This document shows, piece after piece, positions 32,319-42,723 of a stretch of 64,000 nucleotides of DNA. Position numbers and translations under genes: made by a program. The notes under the pieces are model-generated. The model was not told where the DNA came from and did no database searches. It saw nothing but the letters and a program-made list of their open reading frames with translations. Position 1 is the stretch's first letter, and each line of letters opens with the position of its first letter. Source of the stretch: Terriglobus sp. RCC_193 (lineage in GTDB: Bacteria; Acidobacteriota; Terriglobia; Terriglobales; Acidobacteriaceae); NCBI RefSeq assembly GCF_041355105.1, contig NZ_JBFUPK010000001.1, forward strand, positions 1,612,001-1,676,000, read 5' to 3'.

Positions 32319-34148
32319 TTACTTTTTCGAAACGGCATGCACCGGCGCAGGAGCATGGTACACCCCTGCAATTACTCCGCGTCCTTGTTCAATGGTGTAA
32401 AAGCGATCTGTTGCGGGCAGTTTCAGTTTTTCGACGCTGCCGTCAGTCCAGTGAATCTCCACGCCATCGATGCTGTTCGCGCTGCCAAGTCCAAAGTGAA
32501 CGCGTGGATCATTATTCGATTCGTAGCTTCCGCCGCTGAGCACATCGCCACGCTGCCGCAAGCCTCCGGCCGTCAGGTAGACCGTCGTTCCCGTAGCGTC
32601 TTTCGGCGTTTTCCCTGCACCCACAAGCTGCAGCCCCACCCAGTGATTCGTATTGGCATCCACATTCCGCAACAGCGACGGCGACTGATCCAGATTGTTA
32701 ATCACCACATCGATCCTGCCGTCGTTGAACAGATCGCCAAACGCAGCACCACGCCCTGGAATCACTTCGGCAAGCCCTGATCCCACAACCGGCGGCATCA
32801 TAATGAACTTCGCCCCCTGATTCATGTTGTGGAACAGCAGTGGCCTTTGCCGAAACGATGTTCCCCAATCAGAATGATCAGCCTGCGGATACACGTGTCC
32901 ATTCACCAGGAAAATGTCCTTCCATCCATCGTTATCGAAATCGATAAACCCGGTGGCCCACGTCAGGAACGGATAGGTAGGCGCAGCAATGCCCATCTCC
33001 GGTGTGATTTCGGAGAAGTTCAAATCGCCTTCATTGCGGAAGAGCGGTTTGTAGTCGTCAGAGAAGGTGCCCGTGTACAGGTCAAGCAACCCGTTATTGC
33101 GGTAGTCGCCAATCGCAAGTCCCATGTTTGCCTGGTCGCGTCCCTGTTGATTCAACGCGAAGCCGGAGATAAGGCTGACATCCTCAAATGTGCCGTCCCC
33201 TTGATTGCGATACAGGTAGTTCGGCGAAGAGTCATCCGTAACAAGTAAGTCCTGTTTACCGTCGCCATCCATGTCCACAAAGGTGGAACTGAAGCCGTAA
33301 TTTCCTTTCTTATCCGCGACGCCGGCTTTTTCACTAACGTCGGTAAACCTTCCATCACCATTGTTATGAAACAGATGGTCCGGCTCACCGCGAAGCCCTT
33401 TGGGGCCGCACATGGTATGCGTCCCACGGAACGAGCAGTTCAGATATCCCACTTCCGCAGAGCCCGACAGCGGCAGATGGTTGATATCGAAATGAACATA
33501 ACCGGGCACAAAAAGATCCAGGCGCCCGTCGCCATCGTAATCGCCGAAAGTGGCGCCGGTGGACCAGTTGCCAAGCGTCACACCCGCCTTCTCTGCAACA
33601 TCCGTGAAGGTGCCGTCATGGTTGTTGTGGAATAGCCGATTCTTGCCGTAGTTCGAAACGTAAAGGTCGGGCCAGCCGTCATTGTCGTAGTCTCCGACGG
33701 CCACACCGAAGCCCCAACGATCATTGACAACGCCAGCTTTTGTCGTCACATCCGTGAAGGTCCCGTCATGATTGTTATGGAACAGCGCAGCATGCGGCGC
33801 GCGTGTCTTACCCTTCTCCGCATCCCACGTGGAACCGTTTACGAAATAAAGGTCCATCCAACCGTCGCGGTCGTAATCGATCATCGCCACACCGGAACCG
33901 GTTGTTTCCAGGATCAGCGACTTCTCTGGCGTTCCCATGGTGTGGTGCCAGCTCGTTAGCCCCGCAGCCGCTGCATCTTCTTTAAAAACAATGAGACCAG
34001 ACTTAACGAAGCCGCTTTCGGTAATGGGTTTGTGATCTTCGCCATAGACAGGCGCAGCGGGTGGTCCGCTCGACGATCCTCCCTGCGCGTAACACCTGGC
34101 CACGAGCAGGGTCGACAACATCAGGCAACACAAAAAGCGCAGTCTCAA
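32319..34148 (-). CDS. CRTAC1-type secreted protein (VCBS/FG-GAP repeats, ASPIC/UnbV C-terminus)
   Basis: 609 residues with a signal peptide (LCCLMLSTLLVARCYAQ). Repeated FG-GAP/VCBS units with calcium-binding acidic motifs occur throughout: DYDRDGWMDLYFVNG, DYDNDGWPDLYVSNYG, DYDGDGRLDLFVPG, DMDGDGKQDLLVTDD and DFDNDGWKDIFLVNG. The C-terminus has the ASPIC/UnbV pattern (HFGLGSANSIDGVEIHWTDGS). It is predicted to be a beta-propeller on the cell surface. In Acidobacteria and Planctomycetes such genes often accompany multiheme-TPR cytochromes, as here. Function is unknown. Confidence 0.88.
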   Translation of the reverse strand: MRLRFLCCLMLSTLLVARCYAQGGSSSGPPAAPVYGEDHKPITESGFVKSGLIVFKEDAAAAGLTSWHHTMGTPEKSLILETTGSGVAMIDYDRDGWMDLYFVNGSTWDAEKGKTRAPHAALFHNNHDGTFTDVTTKAGVVNDRWGFGVAVGDYDNDGWPDLYVSNYGKNRLFHNNHDGTFTDVAEKAGVTLGNWSTGATFGDYDGDGRLDLFVPGYVHFDINHLPLSGSAEVGYLNCSFRGTHTMCGPKGLRGEPDHLFHNNGDGRFTDVSEKAGVADKKGNYGFSSTFVDMDGDGKQDLLVTDDSSPNYLYRNQGDGTFEDVSLISGFALNQQGRDQANMGLAIGDYRNNGLLDLYTGTFSDDYKPLFRNEGDLNFSEITPEMGIAAPTYPFLTWATGFIDFDNDGWKDIFLVNGHVYPQADHSDWGTSFRQRPLLFHNMNQGAKFIMMPPVVGSGLAEVIPGRGAAFGDLFNDGRIDVVINNLDQSPSLLRNVDANTNHWVGLQLVGAGKTPKDATGTTVYLTAGGLRQRGDVLSGGSYESNNDPRVHFGLGSANSIDGVEIHWTDGSVEKLKLPATDRFYTIEQGRGVIAGVYHAPAPVHAVSKK

Positions 34149-34279
34149 AGGAACACACCCGGTCCTGAAAATGCCTGCCGATCAAGAATTGCAGCGGCGA
34201 CATGCAGACGAGCATAGAACCTATCATGGCCACAACCGGAACAGCAATTCAAAATGTGTCCGGGTATAGTGGATGCGAT

Positions 34280-35314
34280 ATGAACATGCGTGAGATCGCA
34301 CGGCGGGCAGGAGTTTCCAGTGCCACGGTTTCGCGCGTCATCAACGGGTCGACGATCGTCCGTGAAGACACAGCGCAGCGCGTCCGCAAAGTCCTGGAAG
34401 AAGTTCAGTTCATCCCTAACCCCAGCGCCACCACACTGAAATACGGACGCAGCAAAACCTACGGCCTCATCGTCCCCGATATGCTGAACCCTTTTTTCGC
34501 GGAGTTCTTTGGAGCATTTGAGGATCTGCTGGTTGAGATCGATCATGAAGTTCTTCTGACCAGCGCGCAGACGGCGGAGAAACTGCTGAAGTCCATCCGA
34601 CGGATGCTGATGCGGCAGGTGGATGGCGCAGTGCTGATGGCATCGGAGTTCGATACGAAGTCTGTCGAACCCCTGTTGCGCCGGCGTGTTCCCCTAACCA
34701 CCGTGGATCGCAGAACAGTTCATGTGGGCTGCAGCGATGTCTCCATCGACTACGAACGCGGCTTCGCGGAAGCGGTGCGCCACCTCGTGTCGCTGGGTCA
34801 CACTCGCATCGGCTATATCGGTGGTATGAAAGGACCGCACACAACAGAGGTTCGTGCGAACGCTTTCAAGCTGGCCATTCGCGGCGCCGGAGTGACTCTG
34901 CATCCTGAGTTGATGCGTCATGGAAACTATCGCGTCTCTGGCGGAGAACGTGAGGTGACCGCGTTGATGAAAGCAGCAGAGCCTCCCACCGCGATACTTA
35001 CGGCAAACGATCTGACAGCACTGGGAGCCGCACAGGGATTGCACCGGCTCGGCCTGTCAGCACCACACGATCTCTCCATCATCGGCCTGGATGACATTCT
35101 TCTCAGCGAGGTTTGCCAGCCTCCGTTGTCGACCATCCGTACACCACGCAAACGGCTTGCGAAAGTCTGCCTTGAGGCGCTCGATTTTTCAAAAGCGAAT
35201 ATCGAAAGCCTGGGCATACAGCTTTCCGTGCCGACAGAACTGATCGTGCGCGAGACAACGGCCCCGCCGCGGCGCAGAGAACGGACCAGCAAAACATCGC
35301 GCCGGAAATCATGA
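34280..35314 (+). CDS. LacI-family transcriptional regulator
   Basis: 344 residues from ATG 34280; longer frames start without a ribosome-binding site. The N-terminal helix-turn-helix is MREIARRAGVSSATVSRVING and the hinge is PNPSATTLKYGRSKTYGLIVPD. A periplasmic-binding-protein-like sensor domain follows (LGHTRIGYIGG, AILTANDLTALGA, ISIIGLDDILLSE-like segment). It should bind an operator near the following genes and respond to a sugar. It overlaps the SSS symporter gene by 4 bases (ATGA) and leads a plus-strand galactoside-type locus. Confidence 0.9.
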   Translation: MNMREIARRAGVSSATVSRVINGSTIVREDTAQRVRKVLEEVQFIPNPSATTLKYGRSKTYGLIVPDMLNPFFAEFFGAFEDLLVEIDHEVLLTSAQTAEKLLKSIRRMLMRQVDGAVLMASEFDTKSVEPLLRRRVPLTTVDRRTVHVGCSDVSIDYERGFAEAVRHLVSLGHTRIGYIGGMKGPHTTEVRANAFKLAIRGAGVTLHPELMRHGNYRVSGGEREVTALMKAAEPPTAILTANDLTALGAAQGLHRLGLSAPHDLSIIGLDDILLSEVCQPPLSTIRTPRKRLAKVCLEALDFSKANIESLGIQLSVPTELIVRETTAPPRRRERTSKTSRRKS

Positions 35315-36882
35315 CCACCGGAGTTTCCCGCTTCGGTTTCGGCGTCTGGTTTTTTCCTGCATACGGCCTCATCACCATGCTGATCGGCTGGAAATCGCGC
35401 AGACGATTCGCCACGGCTGGCGATTACCTGAACGCCTCACACACTCTGCCCTTGCCGATTGTCATCATTGCGTATCTTGCTTCCAACTGCGGCGCACTGG
35501 AAATTGTCGGCCTCAGTGCCATGGCAGCGCATTACGGCGCACTCGCGTTTCACTTCTACCTGATTGGCGCCATCCCCGGCATGATCTTTCTTGCGTTGTG
35601 GATGATGCCGGTCTATCTGCACAACGGCATTACCAGTGTCCCGGAATACCTGATGGTGCGCTACGGTCCACGCATGCGGCTGTTAAACGCATGTGTTACC
35701 GCATGCATCATGCTCCTGCTGTCTGGCATCAGCCTGTACGCCATGGCCCAGGTGCTTACCGTCACCATCGGCATGACGTTCGAGTGGGGGATTCTCTGCT
35801 GCGCATTCATCGTGATCGTCTATGTTTTCCTCGGGGGCATTCGCGCCACCATCTACAACGAACTCTTCCAGTTCTTTGTGATTGTGGCAGGATTGCTGCC
35901 GTTAGCACTGCGCAGCTTCCGGTTGCTGCAACTTCATGGGCGATCAGACATGTCACAGAATCTGCATCTGTGGCACGGCATGCACAGCTTTGCACCCCAG
36001 GCACGCATGGACGGTTTCGGTGTGGTGGCAGGTCTGGGTTTCGTCCTGGGTTTTGGATACTGGTGCACGGACTTTGTCATGATGCAGCGCGCCTTTGCCG
36101 CTCGCAAAGAGAATGACGCACGACAGGTTCCACTGTGGGCTGGGTTCGGCAAACTGCTGTTTTCTCTGCTGGTCGTTGTTCCTGGGCTTGCAGCAATACA
36201 TGTTTTGCCACAGACCTCCGAGCACTACGACCGCACTCTGCCACGGATGATGACGATCTTGTATTCACCCTGGCTGCAAGGCTTAGGCTTAACCGCGCTT
36301 GCGGCAAGTCTCATGTCCAGCCTTGCCTCCAACGTCTCTGCCTTCGCTGCACTCTGGACGGAAGATATCTATCGCACCACCATCTGCAAAGACCGTGACG
36401 ATCGCCACTATCTCCGCATGGGGCACTTTGCGGTACTTGCCGCAATGCTATTGAGCCTGTCTGCCTCCTATCTGAATTTCCTTTTCCGCGATCTCATGGA
36501 ACATATCCAGTTAATCTTCTCCGTGTTCGCAGCGCCGTTCTGGGCAGTGTTTCTGCTGGGAATGTTGACACGAAGGACAAATGAGCGGGGAGCCATCCTT
36601 GGCTTTCTCCTGGGTTCCAGCTTTTCATTTGCACATTCCGTGGCCGTGTCACGCGAATGGTTGCACTACGGCAGCACCATGACGGCCAATTTCCATTCCG
36701 CAATCTATGCCTTCACCATCGCGGCAATTGCAGCGTGGCTCCTCAGCCCGCGGGGAAATGTTGCTGCGGCAGGCCGTCTGCAATGGAGCCTCGTCGCAGT
36801 TTCCAGCACAAACGCTTACCTTCTACTGCTGGCACTGTTGATGCTCATTGCGTGCGTCTGGTTCAACATCTGGTGGTTCTAA
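35311..36882 (+). CDS. Sodium:solute symporter (SSS family)
   Basis: 523 residues with about 13-14 membrane segments. The N-terminal part has FFPAYGLITMLIGWKSRRRFATAGDY, then LASNCGALEIVGLSAMAAHYG and VPEYLMVRYGPRMR, a family signature near residue 105. The loop region GFGYWCTDFVMMQRAFAARKENDAR is also typical of SSS sugar transporters (SGLT-like). It likely brings a sugar into the cytoplasm with sodium. It is translationally coupled to the LacI regulator and followed after 91 bases by a GH35 gene, consistent with uptake of the released monosaccharide or oligosaccharide. Confidence 0.9.
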   Translation: MTTGVSRFGFGVWFFPAYGLITMLIGWKSRRRFATAGDYLNASHTLPLPIVIIAYLASNCGALEIVGLSAMAAHYGALAFHFYLIGAIPGMIFLALWMMPVYLHNGITSVPEYLMVRYGPRMRLLNACVTACIMLLLSGISLYAMAQVLTVTIGMTFEWGILCCAFIVIVYVFLGGIRATIYNELFQFFVIVAGLLPLALRSFRLLQLHGRSDMSQNLHLWHGMHSFAPQARMDGFGVVAGLGFVLGFGYWCTDFVMMQRAFAARKENDARQVPLWAGFGKLLFSLLVVVPGLAAIHVLPQTSEHYDRTLPRMMTILYSPWLQGLGLTALAASLMSSLASNVSAFAALWTEDIYRTTICKDRDDRHYLRMGHFAVLAAMLLSLSASYLNFLFRDLMEHIQLIFSVFAAPFWAVFLLGMLTRRTNERGAILGFLLGSSFSFAHSVAVSREWLHYGSTMTANFHSAIYAFTIAAIAAWLLSPRGNVAAAGRLQWSLVAVSSTNAYLLLLALLMLIACVWFNIWWF

Positions 36883-36973
36883 CGATCTGACTATGCCGGG
36901 CGTGCCTAAAAAGGTTCTGGTTCAACCACAAATCATGAATCCGTATACAATTCTCCCCAATTCCGGGATTCCT

Positions 36974-38839
36974 ATGACTTTGCCTGTTCTCCGTGCTTCT
37001 GCCTTCGCTACATGCGTACTCGCCTTCTTTCCAGTTGGTTCACAACACGCTCAGGCGCAGAGCGCGCCGGTTCATAGCTTCACCGTCTCAGGGCGAGACT
37101 TCCTCATGGATGGCAAGCCCTACCAGGTCATCTCCGGCGAAATGCATTATCCGCGTATCCCGCGTGAATACTGGCGTGACCGGCTACGAAAAGCAAAAGC
37201 AATGGGACTGAATACCATCACCACTTACGCCTTCTGGAACCTGCATGAACCACGCCCAGGAGTCTACGATTTCAGCGGACAGAATGACCTTGCTGCGTTT
37301 CTCCATGATGCGCAGGCCCAGGGGTTGAATGTGATCCTGCGTCCCGGCCCGTACGTCTGTGCGGAGTGGGAGCTTGGAGGCTATCCTTCCTGGCTGCTGA
37401 AAGATCGCACGCTTACCTTGCGATCAACCAATCCCGCATACCATGCGGCCGTCCAGCGTTGGTTTCAGAGGCTGGCCGTCGAGGTGAAACCACTGCTGCT
37501 GAAGAACGGTGGCCCCATCATCGCCGTCCAGGTCGAGAACGAATATGGGGCCTTCGGCGACGATCTGAACTATCTGCAGCAGGTGAAGGATGACATGGTG
37601 CACGCGGGACTCGGCGACGATCTGATGTTCACGTCCAACCAGGCCTCGGACCTGGCCAAAGGCTCGCTTCCGGATCTTCCGGCTGCAGTGAACTTCGGCG
37701 CGGGCAATGCCGCCACCTCCACTGCCATGCTCGAGAAGTTTCGGCCCAGCGGTCCGCGCATAGTGGGTGAATACTGGGCCGGATGGTTCGACAAATGGGG
37801 CGAAGAACATCACGAAACCGACGGCCGTAAAGAAGCGCAGGAGTTTCAATGGATGCTGGAGCACGGCTACTCAGTCTCCATGTACATGTTCCATGGCGGC
37901 AGTAGTTTTGGATGGATGAACGGCGCTGACTCTCACACAGGCAAGGACTACCATCCAGACACCACCAGCTACGATTACGACGCTCCACTGGATGAATCCG
38001 GCTCGCCGCGCTACAAATATGCGTTGTTGCAACAGGCTATTGCCACCGCAACGCACACCAGCCCAATGCCAGTGCCAAAGGCCTCGGAACGTCGCGTTTT
38101 CCCTGTTGGCGCAGTTAAGGAATCGGCCTCACTCTGGGACAATCTGCCCAGGCCAGTCCATTCTGAAACACCGCTCACCTTCGAAGACCTGGATCAGAAC
38201 TTCGGCTACGTACTCTACCGCACCACCTTGCCTGCACACGCAGGAAACACGCTCACCGTCAACGGTCTGCATGACTACGCAGTGGTGTATGTGGATCGAA
38301 AGCAGATCGGCACACTCGACCGCCGACTGGATCAATCCACTGTGACACTGCCTTCGGGTCTTCGTGACGGCGCAGTGCTCGACATTCTGGTGGAGAACAC
38401 CGGCCGCGTCAATTACTCCCACGCCATCCTGACAGAACGCACCGGAATCACGGAAAAGGTCATGCTGGGCGATGCGGAAGTAAGCGGATGGGAGATGTTT
38501 TCGCTTCCCATGCAGGACCTCTCCCGCCTACGGTTCCGTTCTGGCGCCTGCACTGGTCCCTGCTTCTTCCGAACCACCATGACCGTCGACCGTCCCGCCG
38601 ATACGTTCCTCGACACGCGCGGACTTCACAAAGGACAGCTCTGGCTGGGTGCGCACAACCTGGGCCGTTTCTGGTCAATTGGGCCGCAATTCACGCTGTA
38701 TACGCCGGCACCATGGCTCCACGCCGGAGCGAATCGCATCACATGGTTCGACCTTGAGGGCAATAGCCGACACGAAAACCTCACCGCAGTGCACGATCCC
38801 GTCTACGGAGCCGTAACGCACAGTCGCGAGTCGCAGTAG
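36974..38839 (+). CDS. Exported GH35 beta-galactosidase
   Basis: 621 residues from ATG 36974, giving a signal peptide (ASAFATCVLAFFPVGSQHAQAQ); earlier in-frame ATGs at 36935 and 36893 would lengthen it. The catalytic barrel begins FLMDGKPYQVISGEMHYPRIP and contains FWNLHEPRPGVYDF, RPGPYVCAEWELGGYP, the acid/base Glu in VQVENEYG and the nucleophile Glu in VGEYWAGWFDKWG. C-terminal beta-sandwich domains end with LWLGAHNLGRFWSIGPQ. The enzyme removes terminal beta-galactose from oligosaccharides or side chains, probably in the periplasm. It belongs with the LacI and SSS genes. Confidence 0.92.
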   Translation: MTLPVLRASAFATCVLAFFPVGSQHAQAQSAPVHSFTVSGRDFLMDGKPYQVISGEMHYPRIPREYWRDRLRKAKAMGLNTITTYAFWNLHEPRPGVYDFSGQNDLAAFLHDAQAQGLNVILRPGPYVCAEWELGGYPSWLLKDRTLTLRSTNPAYHAAVQRWFQRLAVEVKPLLLKNGGPIIAVQVENEYGAFGDDLNYLQQVKDDMVHAGLGDDLMFTSNQASDLAKGSLPDLPAAVNFGAGNAATSTAMLEKFRPSGPRIVGEYWAGWFDKWGEEHHETDGRKEAQEFQWMLEHGYSVSMYMFHGGSSFGWMNGADSHTGKDYHPDTTSYDYDAPLDESGSPRYKYALLQQAIATATHTSPMPVPKASERRVFPVGAVKESASLWDNLPRPVHSETPLTFEDLDQNFGYVLYRTTLPAHAGNTLTVNGLHDYAVVYVDRKQIGTLDRRLDQSTVTLPSGLRDGAVLDILVENTGRVNYSHAILTERTGITEKVMLGDAEVSGWEMFSLPMQDLSRLRFRSGACTGPCFFRTTMTVDRPADTFLDTRGLHKGQLWLGAHNLGRFWSIGPQFTLYTPAPWLHAGANRITWFDLEGNSRHENLTAVHDPVYGAVTHSRESQ

Positions 38840-38976
38840 CGCTCACCGCCATGCGACTGCAGCACACGCCCGTTCTTTTCGGCGTGCTCGAGACTTATCG
38901 CTCCCTGGAAAACCTACGCACCCTCCCGGCACTGCCTCTCTGCACGCGGGCTTTGAAACGACTCAAAAAAATATGC

Positions 38977-39006
38977 TTGACACCTAATCTTTCGACTCAG
39001 TAGCTT
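38977..39006 (+). promoter_or_regulatory. Possible promoter of the second TonB receptor gene
   Basis: TTGACA (38977-38982) and TAGCTT (39001-39006) are spaced 18 bases apart, 80 bases upstream of the receptor start. The -10 fit is modest. The rest of the 247-base gap (38840-39086) holds an A-run near 38965 but no gene that I can support. Confidence 0.4.
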
Positions 39007-39086
39007 CTGTGGCCACGTGAATGTATACGGATTCACGAGCGCTGAATCACTTCCCGTTCCACTTTACCCTTTGAGGCCTATTTCGC

Positions 39087-42000
39087 ATGAAAGCAATCAG
39101 GGATTACTCAGAAACACGACGCAGAAGCAGGCAATGGATATGGGCCGCACTCCTGGCGGCACTCCTCCTCACGCTTTCCCCCCTTCACGCCCAGGTAGAT
39201 CAGGGCACAATCACTGGAACAGTGACCGACCCGTCGGGCGCCGTGGTGCCCAATGCCTCGGTTACGGTAACGAACGTGGACACCGGATTCACACAGTCCG
39301 ATAAGACTGACTCAAGAGGCCTCTACACTTTCTCGCCGCTGAAGATCGGACGTTACAGCGTGAAGGTGGCCGCCCCCGGCTTCGCTACCAAGCAGCAGGA
39401 CAACGTGCAGCTTCACGTGGGTGAACGCACCGGCATCAACATTGGCCTTGCCATCGGTTCAGAGGAAACCGTCCAGGTAACCACCGAACCGCCGCTGCTA
39501 CAGACCGAAGACGGTTCGACCGGGCAGGTGGTGGATGCGCAGACCATCGTGGACACGCCGCTGAATGGCCGCAACTACGTCTTCATCGCGCAACTTTCCG
39601 CTGGCATCGCACCGGGCAATGGTTCACGTGGTGCCGGCAAGGGCGACTTCTCTGCCAACGGCATGCGTTCCGAGCAAAACAACTTCCTGCTGGACGGTGT
39701 CGACAACAACGTCAACGTGGTGGACTTCTTCAACGGTGCGTCCTACAACGTGAAGCCACCACCGGAGGCACTGGCAGAGTTCAAGGTCCAGACCGGCTCC
39801 TACAGCGCAGAATACGGCCACTCCGCTGGCGCAGTCGTGAACGTGTCTGTGAAGTCCGGCACCAACAGCATTCACGGTTCTGCATGGGAATACATCCGTA
39901 ACGATGCGTTTGATATTCACGAATGGGCATCGTTCGGCAATCGCGTTGTGCCGAAGTATCGTCAGAACCAGTTCGGCGGAACGATTGGTTTCCCCATCAT
40001 CAAGGACAAGCTCTTCTTCTTCGGCGATGCAGAAGCAAACCGCATTATCTTTGGCGAGAGCGGAAACTACAGCGTACCCACGGCGCTGATGCGGCAGGGC
40101 GATTTCTCTGAACTGCTGAACACGAACTTGACCGGCGCCACACCGGTGCAGCTCGTGCAACCCAACTCCGGCAATCAGGCCACCCCGCTCTCATGCAATG
40201 GCAAGCTGAACGTCCTCTGCCCCAGCCAGATCAACCAGACCGCTCTGAACATCCTCAAGATGTATCCGGCCCCCAACCAGAGCGTGAATGGCCTGATCAC
40301 CAACAACTACTTCAGCAACCGAAATGCCGTGGATAACACCACGCAGTTCGACGTGCGCGTGGACTACAACGCCACGCAGAAGGATCAGGCGTTCGTTCGC
40401 GCAAGCTACTCCAACACGCCAGGCACGCGCACCCCGGTGTTCGGCAATGTGCTTGATGGCGGCGGCTTCGGCGACACGGGCACGATCGTCAATCTGTCAG
40501 AAGCTCTGGCAGCAAGTGAAACGCACGTCTTCAATCCGAACTTCGTAAACGAAATCCGGTTCGGCTACAACTATGGCAACTTCGGTTTCAATCCTCCGAA
40601 CACCGATAAGAGCGGCGTTGCAGCCAGCATTGGCCTTGGCGGCATCCCTGGCGGAGCAAACAACGGCGGCCTGCCAAACGTCGCCGTTACGGGTATCTCC
40701 TCCTTCGGCTCTCCCACATGGGCTCCCACGAACGAGTATCAGAACGTCTACCAGATTCTGGACAACGTGACCAAGATCGTTCGGAGCCACAGCATCCGTA
40801 TGGGCGTCAGCTTTCAGCGCATCCGTTTCTCCACTCTGCAGCCGATTGAACCTCGCGGTGCTTACAACTTCACCGGCAAGTTCACGGCAGCACAAGGTTC
40901 TCCCACCGTGGGTGGTGTCGCATACAGCGGCTCTGGCGTTGCTGACTTCCTCACCAACAACATGGACACCGCGTACGTCACCAACATCTCCACCACGGAC
41001 GATGTGCGCTGGATTCGCGCCGGGTACTTCCAGGACGATTGGAAGATCACACCCAAATTCACACTCAACGTGGGTCTGCGTTACGAATATGCGCAACCCT
41101 ATAAGGAACGCCACGATCACCAGGCAGCCTTCATTGTGAACAGCATCGGAGCCAGCTCCGGTACGGGCACTTATCTCTTACCCACTTCACAAGCCGGAGT
41201 GACGTTAGCGCCCAGCTTCACGAATACGATGACGGCGAACCGTATCAACATCCAATACACCAGCAACCGCTTCCTGGTGCAGCCACAGAAGACAAACTTT
41301 GCACCACGCGTCGGTTTCGCCTACAAAGTTACGGACCGCCTCGTGATGCGCGCCGGTTACGGCATCTTCTTTGGCGGACTGGAAAGCGCTGGCTACTACC
41401 CAAACCTGGGCTTGAACTATCCGTTCCAATTCGAGTCTGGATATAACTCCACAACCCTGCATGGAGCCTGCACCACCACAAACTGCCAGAACAATGGCAT
41501 CACGCTGGAAAATGGCTTCTCAACTGCAATTGCAGCCGGATTGCAGAACTCTGTATCCAATCCAAGTCTTCGCGGATCGGATGCACAGGTGAAGACGCCA
41601 TACAGCCAGCAGTTCAATCTGGCGTTCGAATACTCGCTGTCGCGTACGCTTGCTGCCAGCGTGGCGTACGTTGGATCGAACTCACGTCACCTCATCGTGT
41701 TCCCTGACAAGAACGGCCCTGTCTCCCTCCTGGCGCCGGGTGTGGACGTCACGCCTTACCGTCCGTTCCCGACGATCGGTGGCACGGCATACAGTTCGTA
41801 TGCAGGAGCATCCAATTACAACTCGCTCCAGGCAAAGCTGGATAAGCGCATGAACAACGGCCTCAGCTTCCTGGCCAGCTACACCTATGCACATGCACTC
41901 GATAATTCTCCGACACCGCTAGGCAGCACGGGCGATGCGGGGTATCGCAATCCAAACCTGATCGGCATCGGCTCCGATTACAGCAACTCGCCGATCGACG

Positions 42001-42635
42001 TTCGTCACCGCTTCACCATCAATGGTTCTTATGCTCTTCCGTATGGTGTTGGACGCCAGTTCGGTAACCATCCCGGCTTCATGAACCTGGTGTTCGGCGG
42101 CTGGACCAACAGCCTGACGTTCATCGCGCAGACGGGAAATCCCTTCAGCATGAACAGCAGCGTCACCACGCAATCCGGTGCTACCACGCACCCGTACCTC
42201 ATTAGCGATCCGTTCAAGGGAGGCGGATCACCTGACGCGAGCCGTACCGATCTGGCGGGATATTCCTGCCCGACGCAGACACGAACCCCAACTCACTGGT
42301 ACAACCCCTGTGCCTTCGTCAATCCTCCGGCCGTCCCTTCAGGGGCACAGATCAGTGGACTTGCTGCCCTGCGCTATCTCGGGTCGCCTCGCAACTCGAT
42401 CTACGGTCCCGGCTACGAGCGCATCAATGGCTCGCTGTTCAAGAACTTCACCATCTGGCGTGAAGCTTCTCTGCAACTGCGTGCCGACTACTTCAACCTG
42501 CTGAATACGCCCGCTTACGGCAACCCCAATGCCAACATTGGAACCGGTGGTGGACAGATCACCTCAGCCCGCAGTCTGGGACAGTTCTATCCCGACTCGC
42601 GATTCTGGCAGTTCGCCGCGAAGGTCAACTTCTAA
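39087..42635 (+). CDS. TonB-dependent receptor, Oar-like with carboxypeptidase-regulatory N-domain
   Basis: 1182 residues; GAGG lies 9 bases before ATG 39087. The signal region is WIWAALLAALLLTLSPLHAQ. A carboxypeptidase-regulatory-like domain (GTITGTVTDPSGAVVPNASV) precedes the plug (VVDAQTIVDTPLNGRNYVFIAQLSAG, NNFLLDGVDNNVNVVDFFNG) and the barrel, which ends in the aromatic FWQFAAKVNF. It is predicted to import an oligosaccharide across the outer membrane. It lies between the GH35 gene and a TPR-protein gene followed by a second beta-galactosidase-like gene, so a galactose-containing polymer is the likely ligand. The two receptors of this window share architecture but are divergent. Confidence 0.92.
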   Translation: MKAIRDYSETRRRSRQWIWAALLAALLLTLSPLHAQVDQGTITGTVTDPSGAVVPNASVTVTNVDTGFTQSDKTDSRGLYTFSPLKIGRYSVKVAAPGFATKQQDNVQLHVGERTGINIGLAIGSEETVQVTTEPPLLQTEDGSTGQVVDAQTIVDTPLNGRNYVFIAQLSAGIAPGNGSRGAGKGDFSANGMRSEQNNFLLDGVDNNVNVVDFFNGASYNVKPPPEALAEFKVQTGSYSAEYGHSAGAVVNVSVKSGTNSIHGSAWEYIRNDAFDIHEWASFGNRVVPKYRQNQFGGTIGFPIIKDKLFFFGDAEANRIIFGESGNYSVPTALMRQGDFSELLNTNLTGATPVQLVQPNSGNQATPLSCNGKLNVLCPSQINQTALNILKMYPAPNQSVNGLITNNYFSNRNAVDNTTQFDVRVDYNATQKDQAFVRASYSNTPGTRTPVFGNVLDGGGFGDTGTIVNLSEALAASETHVFNPNFVNEIRFGYNYGNFGFNPPNTDKSGVAASIGLGGIPGGANNGGLPNVAVTGISSFGSPTWAPTNEYQNVYQILDNVTKIVRSHSIRMGVSFQRIRFSTLQPIEPRGAYNFTGKFTAAQGSPTVGGVAYSGSGVADFLTNNMDTAYVTNISTTDDVRWIRAGYFQDDWKITPKFTLNVGLRYEYAQPYKERHDHQAAFIVNSIGASSGTGTYLLPTSQAGVTLAPSFTNTMTANRINIQYTSNRFLVQPQKTNFAPRVGFAYKVTDRLVMRAGYGIFFGGLESAGYYPNLGLNYPFQFESGYNSTTLHGACTTTNCQNNGITLENGFSTAIAAGLQNSVSNPSLRGSDAQVKTPYSQQFNLAFEYSLSRTLAASVAYVGSNSRHLIVFPDKNGPVSLLAPGVDVTPYRPFPTIGGTAYSSYAGASNYNSLQAKLDKRMNNGLSFLASYTYAHALDNSPTPLGSTGDAGYRNPNLIGIGSDYSNSPIDVRHRFTINGSYALPYGVGRQFGNHPGFMNLVFGGWTNSLTFIAQTGNPFSMNSSVTTQSGATTHPYLISDPFKGGGSPDASRTDLAGYSCPTQTRTPTHWYNPCAFVNPPAVPSGAQISGLAALRYLGSPRNSIYGPGYERINGSLFKNFTIWREASLQLRADYFNLLNTPAYGNPNANIGTGGGQITSARSLGQFYPDSRFWQFAAKVNF

Positions 42636-42723
42636 CGCGTCTGCTCTGCTTACACTGGAATGCAGCCGGGAGACCGGCTGCATTTCCTGCTTAGGAAATA
42701 CTCCATTTTTGCTCGGAAGGTTC

